DNA from: Novosphingobium capsulatum NBRC 12533
Lineage (GTDB): Bacteria; Pseudomonadota; Alphaproteobacteria; Sphingomonadales; Sphingomonadaceae
Assembly (NCBI RefSeq): GCF_001598375.1
Contig: NZ_BCYV01000016.1
Span: forward strand, 1 to 64,000
Direction of reading: 5' to 3'
DNA length: 64,000 bases
Positions 1 through 8,074 of the stretch are shown piece by piece (position 1 is the stretch's first letter; every line of letters starts with the position of its first letter). The position numbers were made by a program, and so were the translations under genes. A model generated the notes under the pieces. The model had not been told where the DNA came from and made no database searches. It was given only the letters and a program-made list of their open reading frames with translations.

Positions 1-818
1 CCCCGCCGCAAGCCGGCGGGCGCCTGTTCTATGACCAGGCGATGCAGGTCAATTTCCAGACCGTGCAGGAACCCCTCGATGCCATCTGGGCGCGCTTTGC
101 TGCGGCCGAGCAGGCGGCAGACGGGCGCGCGATCTATATGGGATCGATCGATATTCCCGGCTGGTTCGAAGGGTTGGACCAGGCCAATCCGATGCCGTTC
201 GGGGCAGGGCTGCCAGCCACGCAAGATGCACTGGCCAGCGTGTGGATCGGCACCGCCAGCCGCGTTGCCGCGCACAACGATTTTCCCCACAACCTGGCGG
301 TCTGCGCCGTGGGGCAGCGGCGCTTCACGCTGTTTCCGCCCGATCAGTTCGCCAATCTCTATCTCGGCCCGTTGGACAACACCCCGGCCGGGCGCGCGGT
401 CAGCATGGTCGATCCCGATGCGCCCGATCTGCTGCGCCATCCCGGCTATGCCACCGCGCTGGCCCATGCCCAGGTGGCCGATCTGGCGCCGGGCGATGCA
501 CTGTTCATTCCCAGTGGCTGGTATCACGCGGTCGATGCGCTGGCGCCGTTCAACGTGCTGGTCAACTATTGGTGGCGCGACACGCCGCGCTGGCTGGGCC
601 AGCCGCAGGATGCGCTGATCCATGCGATCCTGGCCATCCGCGATCTGCCAGCGGCAGAGCGCGCGCAGTGGCACGCCCTGTTCGATCACTATGCCTTTTC
701 CGGTGGAGAGGCCGCGCGGGCTCATCTGCCGCCCGCCGGGCAGGGCATTCTCGCCCCGCTCGATGCCGCTGCCGCCGGGCGCATCCGTGCCTTCCTGCTC
801 AGGAGTCTCAGCCGATGA
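1..818 (+). CDS. Cupin-like (JmjC-fold) protein, 5' end outside window
   Basis: The frame is open from the first bases of the window, so the N-terminus is missing; an internal ATG lies at 42. The visible 270 or so residues carry a cupin_8/JmjC-like iron site: a His-Asn-Asp (HxD) in AAHNDFPHN and a distal His in FIPSGWYHAV, the usual first and last metal ligands of this fold. Proteins of this type are putative Fe(II)/2-oxoglutarate oxygenases and in sphingomonads and Caulobacter commonly sit beside flavin halogenases and TonB receptors. The stop overlaps the ATG of the halogenase gene (ATGA), so the two are translationally coupled. Family assignment is fairly secure; the substrate is unknown. 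Confidence 0.8.
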   Translation, partial: PPQAGGRLFYDQAMQVNFQTVQEPLDAIWARFAAAEQAADGRAIYMGSIDIPGWFEGLDQANPMPFGAGLPATQDALASVWIGTASRVAAHNDFPHNLAVCAVGQRRFTLFPPDQFANLYLGPLDNTPAGRAVSMVDPDAPDLLRHPGYATALAHAQVADLAPGDALFIPSGWYHAVDALAPFNVLVNYWWRDTPRWLGQPQDALIHAILAIRDLPAAERAQWHALFDHYAFSGGEAARAHLPPAGQGILAPLDAAAAGRIRAFLLRSLSR

Positions 819-2314
819 CCGATAGACCCTTGCGTATCGTCGTGGCCGGTGGCGGCACCGCCGGATGGATGACCGCCGCCGCGCTGGCGCGTACGCTGGG
901 CCCGGTCGCCATCGTCACGCTGGTGGAAAGCGAGGCAATTGGCACGGTGGGCGTGGGCGAAAGCACGATTCCGCCGCTGGTCGCCTACAACCGCCTGCTC
1001 AATATTGCCGAGGCCGATTTCATGCGTGCCACCTCGGCCACGTTCAAGCTGGGCATCGCGTTCGAAAACTGGAAGGCGCCGGGCGAAAGCTATTTCCATT
1101 CGTTTGGCGGCACCGGGCGCGATCACTGGAGCGCCGGGTTCCAGCATTTCTGGCTGCACGGGCGCGCGCGCGGGCATGCCGCCCCCTATGGCGACTATTG
1201 CCTGGAACTGATGGCGGCCCAGGCCGGGCGCTTTGCTCATTTGCCCGATGGGCGGATGAACTATGCCTATCAGCTCGATTCCGGGCGCTATGCCGCGTTC
1301 CTGCGCCGCCTGGCCGAGGGCGACGGCGCCACCCGGATCGAAGGACGCATCGCCCGTGTCGAACTGGACGGCGACAGCGGGGACATCGCTGCGCTGCACC
1401 TGGACGGTGATCGCCGCGTGGACGGCGACCTCTTCGTCGATTGCACCGGTTTCCGCGCGCTGCTGATCGAAGGCGCGCTGCACGCCGGCTTTGACGATTG
1501 GACGCATTGGCTGCCGTGCGACCGAGCCATCGCCGTGCAGACCGCCAGCGTGCGCCCGCCCGTGCCCTATACCCGCGCGATTGCCCACGATGCCGGCTGG
1601 CAATGGCGCATCCCGTTGCAGCATCGCCAGGGCAACGGCATCGTCTGGTGCAGCCGCTATCTCGATGAAGACCAGGCGCTCGACCGCCTGCTGTCGAGCG
1701 TGGAAGGGCAGGTCCTGACCGAGCCCAACCGCATCCGCTTCACCACCGGGGCACGGCGCCGGCAGTGGGTGAAGAACTGCGTGGCGGTGGGCCTGTCGGG
1801 CGGGTTCATGGAGCCGCTCGAATCCACCTCGATCCACCTGATCCAGCGCGCCGTGCTGCGCCTGTTGCGGCTGCTGCCGGTGGGCGCGCGGCCCGATCCG
1901 GCCGATATCGCCGAATTCAACGAACAGCAGTGGGCCGACATGGTCCAGATCCGCGATTTCCTGATCCTGCACTACAAGGCCACCGAGCGGCGCGACAGCC
2001 CGTTTTGGCGCCACTGCGCCGGGATGGAGGTGCCCGAAAGCCTGTCGCACCGGATGGACCTGTTCGCCCGCACCGGCCGCGTGTTCCGCAAGAATGAGGA
2101 ACTGTTCGCCGAAAACAGCTGGGTGCAGGTGATGATGGGGCAGGGCATCACGCCGGCCGCCTATCATCCCGTCGCGGCCAAGCTGCGCGATGATGAACTG
2201 GAACGGCTGCTCGCCGGCCTCCGCCGCGAAGTGGCCGATACCGTACAGGGCCTGCCCGGGCACGCGGCCTATGTCGATCACTATTGCGGCGCGCGCACCG
2301 GGGCTGCGGCATGA
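815..2314 (+). CDS. Flavin-dependent tryptophan halogenase family protein
   Basis: 499 residues, the usual length of the family. It has the FAD-binding GGGTAG at about residues 12-17, the halogenase WxWxIP signature (WQWRIP, about 262-267), a lysine at 78 in FKLGIAFENW matching the catalytic Lys79 of PrnA/RebH, and a glutamate at 336 in EPLEST matching their second catalytic residue. The ATG at 815 is chosen because it overlaps the upstream stop and gives the correct N-terminal Rossmann strand; reading further upstream gives only low-complexity sequence. Known members chlorinate or brominate indoles with FADH2 from a separate reductase. Homologues inside sugar-uptake loci have no proven substrate, so halogenation here is inference. 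Confidence 0.9.
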   Translation: MTDRPLRIVVAGGGTAGWMTAAALARTLGPVAIVTLVESEAIGTVGVGESTIPPLVAYNRLLNIAEADFMRATSATFKLGIAFENWKAPGESYFHSFGGTGRDHWSAGFQHFWLHGRARGHAAPYGDYCLELMAAQAGRFAHLPDGRMNYAYQLDSGRYAAFLRRLAEGDGATRIEGRIARVELDGDSGDIAALHLDGDRRVDGDLFVDCTGFRALLIEGALHAGFDDWTHWLPCDRAIAVQTASVRPPVPYTRAIAHDAGWQWRIPLQHRQGNGIVWCSRYLDEDQALDRLLSSVEGQVLTEPNRIRFTTGARRRQWVKNCVAVGLSGGFMEPLESTSIHLIQRAVLRLLRLLPVGARPDPADIAEFNEQQWADMVQIRDFLILHYKATERRDSPFWRHCAGMEVPESLSHRMDLFARTGRVFRKNEELFAENSWVQVMMGQGITPAAYHPVAAKLRDDELERLLAGLRREVADTVQGLPGHAAYVDHYCGARTGAAA

Positions 2315-3246
2315 GCCTGGCGCTTGTTCTGCTGGCCGCCGGTGCTGCCGCCGCCACGCCGGCACACGCCGCACCATCGCCACCGGGGCCCGGCTGGCAC
2401 CTGGTCTGGGCTGACGAGTTTAACGGCACCGGCATCGATCCGGCGCGCTGGACGCTGGCTGATGATTGCTGGGGCGGCGGCAACCAGGAACGGCAGTGCT
2501 ATACGCCGCGCGCCAGCAATGCCCATGTCGCCCACGGCCAACTGGTGATTACCGCGCGCAAGGAAGCCTGGCGCGGCCCCACCTATCCGCAAGACTTGCG
2601 CGACAGCGCGGAAAAGGCGGCGGCGGGGGCTGAAAAACCCTTCACCTCGGCCCGGCTCAGCACCAAGGGCAAGGCGGCGTGGCGCTATGGCCGGGTGGAA
2701 GTCCGCGCCAAGCTGCCTGGCGGGCAGGGCAGTTGGCCGGCGATCTGGATGCTGCCGGCCCACGATCGCTATGGCCACTGGGCCGCCTCGGGCGAGATCG
2801 ACATTCTGGAAACCGTCAACCTCGGCGTGCCGTGCGCGGGTTGCACCGCGGGGCGCGAAGACCATGCCCTGGGCACGATCCATTTCGGCGGCGTGCCCCC
2901 GGCCAACCGCCATGTCGGGTCGGAAACCCCGATCCCGGCCCCGGTCGATGGCTATCACGTCTATGCCGTGGATTGGGCGCCCGGCGCCATCACCTGGAGC
3001 ATCGACGGCGTGCCCTATGAAACCCGCCATGCCGGCGAATGGTCCACCACCGGCAGCGCCGATCCCCTGGCGCCGTTCGATCAGCCGTTCTACCTCGTGC
3101 TCAACCTTGCCATTGGCGGCGGCCTGCCCGAAAGCCGCAACGGCGGCGGGGTGGACAGCAGCGGCTTTCCGCGCACGATGATGGTGGATTGGGTTCATGT
3201 CTGGCAAAGCGATGCCGCTGCGGCTGCCCCCGCCGCCGCGCAGTAA
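2311..3246 (+). CDS. GH16 family beta-glucanase, secreted
   Basis: 311 residues. An N-terminal hydrophobic signal peptide ends near AHA (residue 20). The GH16 active-site strand GEIDILETV lies at about 161-169, with nucleophile Glu162, Asp164 and acid/base Glu167 in the ExDxxE pattern typical of endo-beta-1,3- and 1,3-1,4-glucanases. The N-terminal WADEFNGTGID and the C-terminal LVLNLAIGG are also family hallmarks. The start at 2311 overlaps the halogenase stop (ATGA). With the downstream GH3 beta-glucosidase and hexose permease it would cut laminarin-like beta-1,3-glucan outside the cell or in the periplasm. The exact linkage specificity cannot be read from sequence. Confidence 0.9.
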   Translation: MSLALVLLAAGAAAATPAHAAPSPPGPGWHLVWADEFNGTGIDPARWTLADDCWGGGNQERQCYTPRASNAHVAHGQLVITARKEAWRGPTYPQDLRDSAEKAAAGAEKPFTSARLSTKGKAAWRYGRVEVRAKLPGGQGSWPAIWMLPAHDRYGHWAASGEIDILETVNLGVPCAGCTAGREDHALGTIHFGGVPPANRHVGSETPIPAPVDGYHVYAVDWAPGAITWSIDGVPYETRHAGEWSTTGSADPLAPFDQPFYLVLNLAIGGGLPESRNGGGVDSSGFPRTMMVDWVHVWQSDAAAAAPAAAQ

Positions 3247-3260
3247 AGGATAGCAGCAGG

Positions 3261-4316
3261 ATGGCGCGCCGCCGTCAGACCGTGACGATCAAGCATGTCG
3301 CCGCCGATGCCGGGGTCTCGCTGCAGACCGTCAGCCGGGTGATCAACAACGAGCCCAACGTGCGCCCCGAAATGCAGGAGCGCGTGCGCGAGGCGATTGC
3401 CCGCCTGGGCTATGTCCCCTCGATCGCGGCGCAGCGGATGAGCGGCTCGCGCTCGTACCTGATCCTGGCGCTCAACGATCGCACGCGCACCATCGCCGAT
3501 TGGCGCGCACGCCAGGGCAGCGACTGGGTGGACCAGATGCTGCTGGGCGGCATGCTCAAGTGTGCCGAACACGGCTATCGCATGATCTTCGAACTGGTCG
3601 ATACCCACAACGACCATGTCGAGCGCGAACTGCTGGCCGCGATCGCCGCGTTGCAGCCTGATGGCGTGGTCCTGACCCCGCCCCATTCCGACAATCCGCT
3701 GATCGTGGGCGTTCTCACGCGCCAGGGCATCCCGTTTGCGCGCATCGGTTCGCTGGGGCAGGGCGGGGGTATCCCGTTGATCATGGATGACGAAGGTTCG
3801 GCACGAAAGGCCACGCAGGCACTGATCGATCTGGGCCATCGCCGTATCGGCTTCATCGCTGGCGACGCGGAATACAGCCTCAGCCACTGGCGCGTGGAAG
3901 GTTGGCGCGCGGCGATGGCCGAGGCCGGCCTGCCCACGCAGGGCCTTTTGGCGCAAAGCGATTTTAGCTTTGCTATGGGCGCACAGGCAGCGCGCGACCT
4001 GCTGGGCCAGGCGCAGGCGCCCACCGCGATCATCGCCAGCAACGATCAGACCGCGCTGGCCAGCCTCGATGTCGCCCATGCGCTGGGCCTGGCCGTGCCC
4101 GATGACCTCTCGCTGATTAGCTTCGACAATACCCCGGTGGTGCGCTTTGCCCGCCCGGCATTGAGCGCGGTGGATCAACCGGTGGCGGAGACGGTGGCGC
4201 GCGCGGTCGATCTGATCATTGCCGCGCAGCGCGATGGCACGGTGCCCGATGGCCCGGTGGTCGTGCCCGCAGGCCTGGTGATGCGCGAATCCGTGGCGGT
4301 GGCGCCGCGTGGCTGA
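3261..4316 (+). CDS. LacI-family transcriptional regulator
   Basis: 351 residues. The N-terminal helix-turn-helix reads VTIKHVAADAGVSLQTVSRV (about 7-26), followed by the hinge helix RPEMQERVREAIARLGYVPS and a periplasmic-binding-protein-like sensor domain ending in the usual dimer region. The start at 3261 lies 14 bases after the GH16 stop and gives a canonical LacI N-terminus. The gene is embedded in the beta-glucan operon and overlaps the next permease gene by 8 bases. It probably represses this locus and is released by a glucose or gluco-oligosaccharide signal. A candidate operator with the central CG expected for LacI proteins lies at 5581-5596. Confidence 0.92.
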   Translation: MARRRQTVTIKHVAADAGVSLQTVSRVINNEPNVRPEMQERVREAIARLGYVPSIAAQRMSGSRSYLILALNDRTRTIADWRARQGSDWVDQMLLGGMLKCAEHGYRMIFELVDTHNDHVERELLAAIAALQPDGVVLTPPHSDNPLIVGVLTRQGIPFARIGSLGQGGGIPLIMDDEGSARKATQALIDLGHRRIGFIAGDAEYSLSHWRVEGWRAAMAEAGLPTQGLLAQSDFSFAMGAQAARDLLGQAQAPTAIIASNDQTALASLDVAHALGLAVPDDLSLISFDNTPVVRFARPALSAVDQPVAETVARAVDLIIAAQRDGTVPDGPVVVPAGLVMRESVAVAPRG

Positions 4317-5529
4317 GGCGGCTATCCCGGTGGCCGGCCAACACCCCGGCCCGGGCCACGGCGATTGGCCGTTCCTGCTGTGTTATGCCCTGGCCTGGGC
4401 CGGGGCAGTGGCCGGCTATGGTCCGCTCCTGACCCTGCTGCTGCCGCTGCGCGTGGCAGAGCTGGCCGGGCCAGCGGCCGTGCCGTGGCTCGCCACGCTG
4501 ACGTTCATCGGCGCGGTCTCGGCCAGCCTCACCAATATCGCCTGGGGCTGGGCCAGCGATCACACCGCCAATCGCCGGGGCTGGGTGGCGGCCGGGTTGG
4601 TGCTGTCGTGCGCGTTGCTGCTCGCCATGCCGCTGGCGACCACGCTGCCGGCGCTGATCATGGTCGTGGTGGCGTGGCAGGCAGCGCTTAACATGGTGCT
4701 GGGTCCGTTGGCCGCTTGGGCGGGCGATTGCGTGCCCGATCGCCACAAGGGTGTGCTCGGCGGCCTGCTGGCCTTTGCCCCGGCCTGGTCGGGGGCGATG
4801 GGGGCGCTGGTCACCTTGCCCGGCCTCCATTCCGGGCCGGGCGTGGGGTTTGCCACCCGCGTTAGCGTGCTGGCGGTGATCGTTGCGCTGTCCATCCTGC
4901 CGCTGCTGCTGATCAGCCCACGGCTTACCCCGCTGCCGGAACCGGCGCCGCTGCCCGATCCTGGCGCGGCGCCGCGTGCGCTGCCGGTGCGGCGCATGTG
5001 GCTGGCGCGGCTGCTGGTGCAACTGGCCGAAGCCACGCTGTTTGCTTTCATTGCCTATTGGTTCCTGGCGATCGATCCCACCATGCATGCGGCCACCATG
5101 GCGCGCATCTATGGCCTGCTGCTGGCGCTGTCGGTGCCGCTGGCGCTGGTGGTCGGGCATTGGGCCGATCGCCGCGCCCGTCCCTGGCGCCCGCTGGCCG
5201 CGCTGGCGGGTCTTGTCGCGGTGGGGCTGGTGATCATGGCGCTGGCGCCGGGCAGGGGGGTGGCGCTGGCAGGCTATGCCCTGTTCGCCCTGGCCATGGC
5301 CGTGTTCCTCGCGCTCCATGCGGGGCAGACGCTGCGCGTGCTGCCCCGGCCGGATCGGCGCGGACGCGATCTTGGGCTGTTCAACCTGACCAACACGTTT
5401 CCCTCGCTGATCGTGCCGTGGCTGGCGGTGGGCCTGGTGCCCACGCTCGGCTTTGGCGCGCTGTTCCTGGTCCTGGCGGCTTGCGCTGGGCTGGCGGCAC
5501 TTTTGCTGCTGTCCATCCGCCAGGCCTGA
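4309..5529 (+). CDS. MFS transporter, oligosaccharide/nucleoside:H+ symporter-like
   Basis: 406 residues with about twelve hydrophobic segments and basic cytoplasmic loops, typical of the major facilitator superfamily. The start is GTG at 4309, eight bases inside the LacI gene, so translation is coupled. The loop WASDHTANRRG after the second helix resembles the MFS signature between TM2 and TM3. It lies between the regulator and the GH3 gene and probably moves gluco-oligosaccharides or glucose across the inner membrane. The substrate is inferred only from neighbours. Confidence 0.85.
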   Translation: MAEAAIPVAGQHPGPGHGDWPFLLCYALAWAGAVAGYGPLLTLLLPLRVAELAGPAAVPWLATLTFIGAVSASLTNIAWGWASDHTANRRGWVAAGLVLSCALLLAMPLATTLPALIMVVVAWQAALNMVLGPLAAWAGDCVPDRHKGVLGGLLAFAPAWSGAMGALVTLPGLHSGPGVGFATRVSVLAVIVALSILPLLLISPRLTPLPEPAPLPDPGAAPRALPVRRMWLARLLVQLAEATLFAFIAYWFLAIDPTMHAATMARIYGLLLALSVPLALVVGHWADRRARPWRPLAALAGLVAVGLVIMALAPGRGVALAGYALFALAMAVFLALHAGQTLRVLPRPDRRGRDLGLFNLTNTFPSLIVPWLAVGLVPTLGFGALFLVLAACAGLAALLLLSIRQA

Positions 5530-5580
5530 CGCACTACACAAGCAGTTGATCTGGCCGGCCTGCCGTGTCAGAAACCGAAA

Positions 5581-5596
5581 TTGAGAACGTTCACAA
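5581..5596. promoter_or_regulatory. Candidate LacI-type operator upstream of GH3 gene
   Basis: TTGAGAACGTTCACAA is a 16-base palindrome with one mismatched pair and a central AACGTT. LacI-family operators are even palindromes with a central CG, so this fits the regulator encoded 1.3 kb upstream. It lies 25 bases before the ATG of the GH3 gene, where a bound repressor would block transcription. A related core, GGAAACGTTCC, occurs at 40666-40676 upstream of the carboxylesterase gene. Confidence 0.5.
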
Positions 5597-5620
5597 GTAA
5601 TCTGCCCGAGAGGATAAGAC

Positions 5621-8050
5621 ATGACCCTGCGCCGCCTGTTGCTGGCCGCATCCGGCCTGATGGCCCTGACACAGCCGGTGCTGGCCGCCGATGGTCCGGG
5701 CGCGGCCCAGGCCGATCGCGCCACCGCCCATCCCGCGCAATGGCCCGCCGCGCACAGCCCGGCCGCGATCACCGATCCGGCGACAGAGGCGCAGATCACC
5801 GCGCTTATGGCGCGGATGACGCTGGCGCAAAAGGTTGGCCAGATGATCCAGGCCGATATCAGCGCGATCACCCCGGCCGATCTGCAGCGCTATCCGCTCG
5901 GCTCGATCCTCGCCGGCGGGAACAGCGGGCCTTATGGCAACGAGCGTGCCGGCGGGGCAGACTGGGCGCGCCTGGTGGGCGAATATCGCGCCGCGTCGGC
6001 CAAGTCCGGGGCGGGCATCCCGATCATCTTTGGCGTCGATGCCGTCCATGGGCACAGCAATCTGCCCGGCGCCACGATCTTTCCACACAACATCGGCCTG
6101 GGCGCGATGCACGATCCTGCCCTGGTGCAGAAGATCGGCGCCGCCACTGCCGCCGAAATTGCCGCCACCGGCATCGAATGGACCTTTGCCCCCACGCTCG
6201 CCGTGCCGCAGGATCTGCGCTGGGGCCGCAGCTATGAAGGCTATGCCGCCGATCCCGCACTGGTTGCGGCCTATGCCCGCGCCATGGTGCTGGGCCCGCA
6301 AGGCCCGCTGCACGCCGGGCAGGCGGTGGACGCCACCCACGTGGCGGCCACCGCCAAGCACTTCCTGGCCGATGGCGGCACGTTCGAGGGCAAGGACCAA
6401 GGCGACGCGCGCATTACCGAGGCGCAGTTGGTGGCTACCCATGCCCAGGGCTATCCCGCCGCGATCGATGCCGGCGCGCTCACCGTCATGGCCAGCTTTT
6501 CCAGCTGGAACGGGGTGAAGAACCACGGCAACCGCTCGCTGCTGACCGGCGTGCTCAAGGGACGCATGGGCTTTGGCGGTTTCGTCGTGGGCGATTGGAA
6601 CGGACATGGCCAAGTCGAAGGCTGCACCGTGACGGCCTGCGCGGCCAGCTTCAACGCCGGGCTGGACATGGCGATGGCGCCCGACAGCTGGAAGGGCCTG
6701 TTCGACAGCACCCTGGCCCAGGCCCAGCAGGGCACGATTTCGCAGGCGCGCATCGATGATGCCGTGCGCCGCATCCTGCGCGTCAAGTTCAAGCTCGGCC
6801 TGATGGGCCCGGCGCCGGTGGCGCGGGGCGATGCCGCCGGTCTGGGCGCCCCCGCGCATCTTGCCATCGCGCGCGAGGCGGTGGCCAAGTCTTTGGTGCT
6901 GCTTAAGAACAATGGTGGGCTGCTGCCGCTCAAGCCCGGTGCGCGGGTTCTGGTGGCAGGGCCGGGGGCAGACAGCATGGCGATGCAGGCCGGCGGCTGG
7001 ACCATCACCTGGCAGGGCACCGATACTACTGCGGCCGATTTCCCCCACGGGCAGACCATCGGCCGCGCCCTGGCCGATGCGCTAGGGCAGGCCGGTGGCC
7101 AGGCTACGCTGGCGCCCGATGGCCAGTTTACGCAAAAGCCCGATGTGGCCGTGGTCGTCTATGGCGAGAGCCCTTATGCCGAATTCCAGGGGGACGTAGC
7201 CAACCTCGCGTTCCGGCCGCGCAATGGCGAGGATGCGCTGATCGCCCGCCTCAAGGCGCAAGGCATTCCGGTAGTTTCGGTATTCCTGTCCGGTCGGCCG
7301 CTGTTTGCCGGGCCGCTGATCAACGCCTCTGACGCGTTTGTCGCGGCCTGGCTGCCGGGCACCCAGGGCGCCGGCGTGGCCGATGTGCTGGTCGCCGGGC
7401 GCGATGGCAAGCCGGCGCGCGATTTTGCCGGCACGCTGCCGTTTCCCTGGCCCGCCGATGCCCGTTCGCCGGTGACCAAGCCGCTGTTTCCGGCAGGCTT
7501 TGGCCTGACCTATGCCCATCCCGCGCCGCTGGGCCGGGTGAACGAAGATCCGCGCGTCGATCTTTCGGCCGCGGCCAGCGACAACCTGTGGTTCAACCGC
7601 GGACAGGCGCCATCGCCCTGGCACCTCGGCCTCGACAATGCTGTGACCTCGCGCTCGATTGATCTGACGGCGCAGGAAGACGCGCGCCAGTTCACCTGGG
7701 CCGCACCCGGTGCCCTGGCGATCGACGGGCCGCCGGTCGATCTTACCCGCCAGGCCGACGAAGGCTTTGAAGTTCGGCTTGATTGGCGAATCGATGCGCT
7801 GCCGGCCGGGCCGATCAAGGTTTCCGTTGGCACGGGCAGCCTGGATGTGGCATCGCTCCTGCGTCTTGCGCCGCAGGGGGCCGTCACCCAGACACGAATT
7901 CCGTTGCGCTGTTTTGCTCAGGCCGGGGCCGATCTCAAGAAGGTTGGAACGCCGCTTCGCATCACGGCGCCGCAGGGATTTGTCGTGACGCTCCGCAATG
8001 CGCGCGTCGAGGCAACTGGAAGCGTCGCTGCCTGTCCGACCCAAGGATAA
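5621..8050 (+). CDS. GH3 beta-glucosidase (ExoP type), exported
   Basis: 809 residues with a signal peptide (MTLRRLLLAASGLMALTQPV, cleavage near VLA-AD). The GH3 N-domain TIM barrel holds the nucleophile Asp325 in GFVVGDWNGHGQ and the substrate-binding KHFLADGGT at about 246-254. The GH3 C-domain follows (KSLVLLKNNGGLLPLKPGARVLVAGPGA). A C-terminal beta-rich extension from about residue 660 matches the ExoP-like domain of marine and sphingomonad exo-1,3/1,4-beta-glucosidases. It would release glucose from the oligosaccharides made by the GH16 enzyme. The gene starts a new transcript preceded by a LacI-like operator and is followed by a glucose permease. Confidence 0.93.
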   Translation: MTLRRLLLAASGLMALTQPVLAADGPGAAQADRATAHPAQWPAAHSPAAITDPATEAQITALMARMTLAQKVGQMIQADISAITPADLQRYPLGSILAGGNSGPYGNERAGGADWARLVGEYRAASAKSGAGIPIIFGVDAVHGHSNLPGATIFPHNIGLGAMHDPALVQKIGAATAAEIAATGIEWTFAPTLAVPQDLRWGRSYEGYAADPALVAAYARAMVLGPQGPLHAGQAVDATHVAATAKHFLADGGTFEGKDQGDARITEAQLVATHAQGYPAAIDAGALTVMASFSSWNGVKNHGNRSLLTGVLKGRMGFGGFVVGDWNGHGQVEGCTVTACAASFNAGLDMAMAPDSWKGLFDSTLAQAQQGTISQARIDDAVRRILRVKFKLGLMGPAPVARGDAAGLGAPAHLAIAREAVAKSLVLLKNNGGLLPLKPGARVLVAGPGADSMAMQAGGWTITWQGTDTTAADFPHGQTIGRALADALGQAGGQATLAPDGQFTQKPDVAVVVYGESPYAEFQGDVANLAFRPRNGEDALIARLKAQGIPVVSVFLSGRPLFAGPLINASDAFVAAWLPGTQGAGVADVLVAGRDGKPARDFAGTLPFPWPADARSPVTKPLFPAGFGLTYAHPAPLGRVNEDPRVDLSAAASDNLWFNRGQAPSPWHLGLDNAVTSRSIDLTAQEDARQFTWAAPGALAIDGPPVDLTRQADEGFEVRLDWRIDALPAGPIKVSVGTGSLDVASLLRLAPQGAVTQTRIPLRCFAQAGADLKKVGTPLRITAPQGFVVTLRNARVEATGSVAACPTQG

Positions 8051-8060
8051 CGCAGCGTTA
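8048..8060. promoter_or_regulatory. 13-base inverted repeat at the GH3 stop / permease ribosome site
   Basis: TAACGCAGCGTTA is a perfect palindrome around one central base. It begins with the GH3 stop codon and ends just before the permease ribosome-binding site (AGGAGAG at 8060-8066). It could be a second operator half-related to the AACG/CGTT of the 5581 site, or a small stem affecting ribosome access. It may also be chance. Confidence 0.25.
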
Positions 8061-8074
8061 GGAGAGAAATCACA

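Noticed and set aside
4216..5871. Long minus-strand frame opposite the MFS permease
   Set aside because: Composition is Gln/Arg/His-rich without any motif, and it spans the intergenic operator and the GH3 start. A shadow of codon bias.
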